A stretch of DNA of 9,043 nt from Acidobacteriaceae bacterium (GTDB lineage Bacteria; Acidobacteriota; Terriglobia; Terriglobales; Acidobacteriaceae). The number at the start of each line of letters is the position of its first letter. Within the stretch, counting starts at the first letter, position 1. Shown here in pieces: positions 5,734 to 9,043 of this stretch. The notes under the pieces were generated by a model. That model saw only the letters and a list, made by a program, of their open reading frames with translations. It ran no database searches and was not told the DNA's origin. A program made the translations under genes and the position numbers. The DNA is taken from the NCBI GenBank assembly GCA_003162495.1, contig PMOF01000080.1, forward strand, positions 1,211-10,253, read 5' to 3'.

Positions 5734-7446
5734 TTAAGCCAACGCCTTGCCGATAGCCGCGGCCAGCGTCTTCAGTCCCGCCGCCACATCCGCCCCCAGG
5801 TGAACCCGCACAGCCCTCCGCTCGCGCGCTTGCAGCACCGCCAGGTCTCCGGCAGCCTGCGCCGCAATCACCACCCCAAAACTGTACTTCTGCTCCGGAA
5901 TGGCCACGTCGATAGCGTGATCCGCCGTGATTTGGAGGAAAACGCCGGTATTCGGCCCCCCCTTGTAGTCCTGGCCGGTAGAGTGCAGAAAGCGCGGTCC
6001 AAACCCCATGCAGGTCGCCACCCGCTTGGCGTCGCGCACCTTGTGCCGGAACCCCTGGATCGCCGCCTCGTGTTGGGGAAACATGGGCAGAAAAGCCAGC
6101 GTGGCGAAGTAGTCGCCGGCGTGAATCTGGTCGAAATGCGCGCGCAGAAATCCGGCCAGCGTCCCTTCCGAGGCAAACGTCTTCAGCGTCGTCGCAGCAT
6201 AGGCATCGCTGGCATACAGCTTGAGCCCGCCCTCCACAAGGATCGGCGTATGCTCCTCAAGCTTGCCCGTCTTTTCATAGTCTGAAGTCAGGGTGCGGGT
6301 TTCGATCTTGGCCGACTCCACATCTGGCTGATTGAAAGGGTTGATCCCCATCACCGAGCCGGCCACCGCCGTGGCAATCTCCCAACTGAAAAACTGCCCG
6401 AAGATTTCGTAGCGGTCGGCAATCTCAGTATGAATCACTGGATGGCCTGCTGCCTGAATGGCCTCCACCTTCGCATCCATCTTGGAATCGACCGTGCCCG
6501 ACAGCCGCACGTAAGCAAAAATGCGGTCCTTGCTGTAAACCCCGGGCGGCCCGATCGCCTCACGATCCACCGGCGTGATTCCTTTTCCAAGCTTGCCCGT
6601 CGATTCGGCAATCAATTGCTCCAGCCACGCGCCCAGGTCCGCAATCTCCGGCGAGGTGAAGATGGTGATCTTGTCGCATTGGGCATTGGCAGCCGTGCCG
6701 AGAATCAGGCCCAGCTCTACGGCGGGATTCCGCGCCAGCGGCAATTTGGCCGATGCCACAGCCTTGGCCGCCTCGGCCAGCAGCTTGCCCGTATCCAGGC
6801 CGGCCACCGCGGCCGCCACCACGCCAAAGTTCGACAGCGCCGAATAGCGGCCGCCGATTGCAGGGTCGCCATAGAAGATGTACCGGAATGCGTCTGCCTT
6901 CGCCACCTGTTCCATCTTCGAACCGGGGTCGGTGATGGCCACAAAATGGCTCCCCGCCTTGTTTGCGCCCACTGCCTTCTTCATCTCTTCAAAGAAATAC
7001 TGTTTCAGAATGTTCGGTTCCAGCGTGGAGCCGGATTTGCTCGCCACCACCACTAGCGTTTCCTTCAGGTCCACTTTGTCGCGCGCAGCCTTTACATACG
7101 CCGGGTCGGTGGAGTCGACAATATGCAGCGCCGGAAAGCCTGCCTGCTGCCCAAAAGTCAAAGCCAGCACTTCGGGACAAAGGCTCGATCCGCCCATCCC
7201 CACCAGCAACACCGACTTGAACCTCGTGGCCTTGATGTCCGCGGCCAGCGCGGCAAAGGCCGCCAGGTCCTTTTGCTGGCGCTCGACAATGTCGATCCAG
7301 CCCATCCATTTCTCCTCGCCGTCGCGGGTCCAGAGGCTGGGGTCCTTCTGCCAGAAGCGATCAATCTTGCGGTTGTCGCGCCAGTCGGCGGCTGCCTTGT
7401 CGACGGCCCCGCGCAAAGTTTGCGGTAGTTCAAATCGGAAACTCAT
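5734..7446 (-). CDS. pgi: Glucose-6-phosphate isomerase (Tal-Pgi type isomerase domain)
   Basis: Phosphoglucose isomerase interconverts glucose-6-phosphate and fructose-6-phosphate in the cytoplasm. The 570-residue protein shows the two SIS-type sugar-phosphate domains. The phosphate-binding elements are VGMGGSSLCPEV (82-93) and SKSGSTLEPN (136-145). GGRYSALSNFG (198-208) is the PGI signature. QLIAESTGK holds the likely catalytic Glu281, NPFNQPDVESAK is at 369-380, and HSTGQDYKGGP (488-498) holds the conserved Lys495. SKSGST in place of the classical SKTFTT, and the N-terminal lead-in (FWQKDPSLWT ... WMGWIDIV, about 31-54), resemble the isomerase half of bifunctional transaldolase/Pgi fusions and not the E. 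coli enzyme. No transaldolase domain precedes it: the frame starts at 7446 after a 211-bp non-coding gap. GGGAG lies 11 bases upstream of the start. It may be co-transcribed with manA. Confidence 0.9.
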   Translation of the reverse strand: MSFRFELPQTLRGAVDKAAADWRDNRKIDRFWQKDPSLWTRDGEEKWMGWIDIVERQQKDLAAFAALAADIKATRFKSVLLVGMGGSSLCPEVLALTFGQQAGFPALHIVDSTDPAYVKAARDKVDLKETLVVVASKSGSTLEPNILKQYFFEEMKKAVGANKAGSHFVAITDPGSKMEQVAKADAFRYIFYGDPAIGGRYSALSNFGVVAAAVAGLDTGKLLAEAAKAVASAKLPLARNPAVELGLILGTAANAQCDKITIFTSPEIADLGAWLEQLIAESTGKLGKGITPVDREAIGPPGVYSKDRIFAYVRLSGTVDSKMDAKVEAIQAAGHPVIHTEIADRYEIFGQFFSWEIATAVAGSVMGINPFNQPDVESAKIETRTLTSDYEKTGKLEEHTPILVEGGLKLYASDAYAATTLKTFASEGTLAGFLRAHFDQIHAGDYFATLAFLPMFPQHEAAIQGFRHKVRDAKRVATCMGFGPRFLHSTGQDYKGGPNTGVFLQITADHAIDVAIPEQKYSFGVVIAAQAAGDLAVLQARERRAVRVHLGADVAAGLKTLAAAIGKALA

Positions 7447-7495
7447 ATCGCTCTAGATTCTCCCTGAAGATTTTGGTTTCGGAAAGTAGATATTC

Positions 7496-7619
7496 GGGTC
7501 CGTTTGCAAGATGCGGGCTTCAGCCCGCTTGAAGGGTACAGGCTTCAGCCCGTACGTTAAGTGCTGCAAAATCGACGTTGGGCTTTAGCCCCGGAAGGTT
7601 TGCCTTCGCGAACGGACCC
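7496..7619. repeat. Inverted-repeat-bounded palindromic repeat, copy 2
   Basis: Terminal arms GGGTCCGTTTGC (7496-7507) and GCGAACGGACCC (7608-7619) are complementary at 11 of 12 positions. Inside are GCGGGCT-TC-AGCCCGC (7513-7528, perfect 7-bp stem) and TACAGGCT-TC-AGCCCGTA (7537-7554, one mismatch). A diverged counterpart of the second stem of copy 1 ends in TGGGCTTTAGCC (7579-7590). The terminal arms of both copies share the pattern GGGTC[A/C]GTTTG, supporting one family. This copy has one hairpin more than copy 1. It fills most of the gap between manA and pgi, so it would be transcribed if the two form an operon. Confidence 0.75.
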
Positions 7620-7657
7620 ACGAACGAAAAATCGCCTGCAAAGACTCACGCCCCCAA

Positions 7658-8644
7658 TCACCCCGCCGGCCAGTTGGGTGTAATCCGAATCAGGTCCAGC
7701 CCTCCCGCATCCTCCACCGTGAATGCGGGCGAAGCTGCCGGCACGGCCGCAATCCCGCGCGCGGGCAGAATAATCGTCCCGAATCCTGTTCCGGCAATTC
7801 TGCCCGACCCGGCTGCGGCAAACAGATACGCTAGCCCGGCCTTCGGCTCGGCGCCACCCCTCAGGCTGGCGCTGCTCCGGCTGCTGTTGACCGCCAACCG
7901 CTCCACCCGAAAATACTCCGCATCCACCAGAATTGTCCGATCCCCCAGCACTTTGGGCGCAATCTTTGCGGCGCCCGTCGTCAACTTGATGGCCTCCAGC
8001 GCTTTCTCGACATGCAGTTCGCGGGGACGTCCATAGTCGTACAACCGGTAGGTCAGGTCGCTGTTTTGCTGCGCCTCGAGCAGAATCGATCCCGGCCAGA
8101 TGGCGTGAACCGTTCCCGCAGCCACATAAATCAACTCTCCCGCCGCCACATCCAGCACATTCAGGCTCTCTTCCAGCGTGCCCGCGCGAATGCCTTCCTT
8201 GATCTGCTCCAGCGTCACGCCCGGCTTCAGTCCGGCGGCCACTTTCGCTCCCTTGTCGGCAGCCAGCGCGTACCAGCACTCGGTCTTGCCGCGCGGCTCA
8301 CCGTATTTTTGTGCCATTTTGTCGTCCGGGTGCACCTGCACGCTCAGCTTTTCCCTGGCAAAAATCACCTTGATCAGCAGCGGCGAGGCCGGCGAAGGCG
8401 CTCCCGATCCCAGCAGGGCTTCTGCCTTCTCTTCGAACAGCCGGGCCAGTGACCGGCCGGCATCGGGGCCGGTCGCCACACGGCACTCATCCCCGCTCAG
8501 CCACACTTCCCCTATCGGTTCCTCACCGGCCACCCGGTCATACCACGGACGCAGGTCCTTGAAACCCCACACCCGGCCCACAAACCTGGGTTCGATAAGA
8601 AAAGGAGCCAGTTCCTGAAGCGAAACCTGCCCTGACAAAGCCAT
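7658..8644 (-). CDS. manA: Mannose-6-phosphate isomerase, class I
   Basis: This zinc enzyme interconverts mannose-6-phosphate and fructose-6-phosphate, linking mannose use and GDP-mannose synthesis to central metabolism. The 328-residue cupin-fold protein is close in size to the short Bacillus-type ManA (about 315) and shorter than the E. coli enzyme (391). The metal ligands are recognisable: Gln103 and His105 in SVQVHPDD, Glu122 in GKTECWY, and His180 in GTVHAI. A candidate catalytic Arg200 sits in the conserved SDLTYRLYDYGR segment, followed by RELHVEKAL. The N-terminal half reads cleanly (RVWGFKDL, IGEVWLSG, LLIKVIFA), and the C-terminal cupin (about 240-328) is more diverged. The ATG at 8644 has AGGG about seven bases upstream. 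The gene precedes pgi on the same strand with repeat copy 2 between them. Confidence 0.93.
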   Translation of the reverse strand: MALSGQVSLQELAPFLIEPRFVGRVWGFKDLRPWYDRVAGEEPIGEVWLSGDECRVATGPDAGRSLARLFEEKAEALLGSGAPSPASPLLIKVIFAREKLSVQVHPDDKMAQKYGEPRGKTECWYALAADKGAKVAAGLKPGVTLEQIKEGIRAGTLEESLNVLDVAAGELIYVAAGTVHAIWPGSILLEAQQNSDLTYRLYDYGRPRELHVEKALEAIKLTTGAAKIAPKVLGDRTILVDAEYFRVERLAVNSSRSSASLRGGAEPKAGLAYLFAAAGSGRIAGTGFGTIILPARGIAAVPAASPAFTVEDAGGLDLIRITPNWPAG

Positions 8645-8844
8645 AGATTTTCCCTGCCCTTACAACCATAAGCCGCTATCCTGCAATCTCACTCTACCAG
8701 AGAGGCAGATTCGCTTTGTGGGGCGCGAAACTACCTCATGGTCGGCACCTTCTGCCCCAGTCTCCCCTTGGGCTTTAACTGAACCAAAAGTAGTATTTGC
8801 CGCATTTGCGCCACCATGCCTGCACCGGATAGGCTGGATGCTGC

Positions 8845-8884
8845 GGCCTTGGAACTTTGCGTTGCAGTTGGTTGTCCCAAGGCC
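8845..8884. repeat. 8-bp inverted repeat upstream of manA
   Basis: GGCCTTGG (8845-8852) and CCAAGGCC (8877-8884) are perfect reverse complements separated by 24 bases. AACT (8853-8856) and AGTT (8866-8869) could add inner pairs. It lies about 200 bases upstream of the manA start. It may be an RNA structure or operator, or may be chance. Confidence 0.3.
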
Positions 8885-8916
8885 AGATTTGGACCACGTA
8901 TACTCCGGCCGGTCCT

Positions 8917-8942
8917 CACTCGTTTCTGGCACTCGTTTCTGG
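8917..8942. repeat. Perfect 13-bp tandem duplication
   Basis: CACTCGTTTCTGG occurs at 8917-8929 and again immediately at 8930-8942 with no mismatch. Thirteen is not a multiple of three, so inside a gene one copy would shift the frame. It lies in the unassigned region upstream of manA. Confidence 0.85.
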
Positions 8943-9043
8943 TAACTTTCCGGCCGTCGATTCGGGCGCCTCGCCGGCCCCGATTTCAAATCAGAACTTA
9001 CTCGCGCCGCCAGCTCCCCCAGGGATGCAGCCAAGGAGAACAG

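Larger units (their letters stand above)
8645..9043 (-). other. Unassigned region upstream of manA, with a frame open to the window edge
   Basis: I recognise no gene here. One minus-strand frame is open from the edge (9043) to a TAA at 8660-8662, leaving 15 bases before manA, a spacing compatible with an operon. Its translation after about residue 40 is odd, with scattered cysteines, no hydrophobic core and codons such as AGA, TTA and CTT that are rare in the neighbouring genes. The edge part (SLAASLGELAARVSSDLKSG) looks more protein-like. A second minus-strand frame at 8731-8919 also stays open. The region may be the 3' end of an upstream gene, possibly frameshifted, followed by the manA leader. 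I found no tRNA-like fold or clear promoter. Confidence 0.3.

Noticed and set aside
7557..8279. Minus-strand 240-codon frame overlapping manA
   Set aside because: It is another frame of the same strand inside a gene with intact zinc-site motifs. The translation is Gly/Arg/Ser-rich with no recognisable fold.
8718..8945. Plus-strand 75-codon frame upstream of manA
   Set aside because: No clear ribosome-binding site and no recognisable family, with Trp/Pro/Ser-rich composition. It spans the inverted repeat and the 13-bp duplication.
8645..9043. tRNA or riboswitch upstream of manA
   Set aside because: I found no cloverleaf arms with a GTTCGA-like T-loop and no riboswitch core that I recognise; only one simple inverted repeat is present.

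Overview
The window is a GC-rich (about 60% by eye) bacterial chromosome segment. It carries five complete protein-coding genes, all on the minus strand, separated by untranslated gaps full of small repeats and hairpins. The envelope chaperone starts with the one-helix form (MIRFLQ..., then a single membrane segment) that I associate with Acidobacteriota. The BON-domain protein and the intergenic GGGCTnnAGCCC palindromes fit the same group, so an acidobacterium (Terriglobia-like) is my best guess. There is no rRNA or other decisive taxonomic marker.

Layout in transcription order (high to low coordinates). 9043-8645: a region I cannot assign, with a frame open to the window edge, a perfect 13-bp tandem duplication and an inverted repeat. 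8644-7658: manA, type I mannose-6-phosphate isomerase. 7657-7447: gap holding an inverted-repeat-bounded palindromic repeat (copy 2). 7446-5734: phosphoglucose isomerase of the type usually seen as the C-terminal half of transaldolase-Pgi fusions. 5733-5524: gap with a five-tract GGG heptamer array just after the pgi stop and a possible stress promoter. 5523-4168: secreted BON-domain protein with a P/Q-rich linker, a predicted beta-rich domain and a glycine zipper. 4167-3787: gap with a strong terminator, repeat copy 1 and the ppiD leader. 3786-1816: membrane-anchored parvulin-type peptidyl-prolyl isomerase (PpiD/SurA-like). 1815-1686: gap with the ppiD terminator. 1685-144: malQ, 4-alpha-glucanotransferase. 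143-1: untranslated, with a hairpin repeat at the left edge.

Three genes belong to hexose and glucan metabolism. ManA and Pgi both feed or drain fructose-6-phosphate, and MalQ remodels maltodextrins or glycogen-derived glucans whose glucose-1-phosphate enters at glucose-6-phosphate. The other two genes are envelope proteins: a periplasmic folding factor and a secreted BON protein. Recognisable terminators follow the BON gene and ppiD, so malQ, ppiD and the BON gene are probably separate transcription units. manA and pgi could be co-transcribed across the repeat.

I see no defence system, CRISPR array, integrase, transposase gene or RNA gene. The least explained parts are the two related intergenic repeats, the heptamer G-tract array behind pgi and the composite BON protein.
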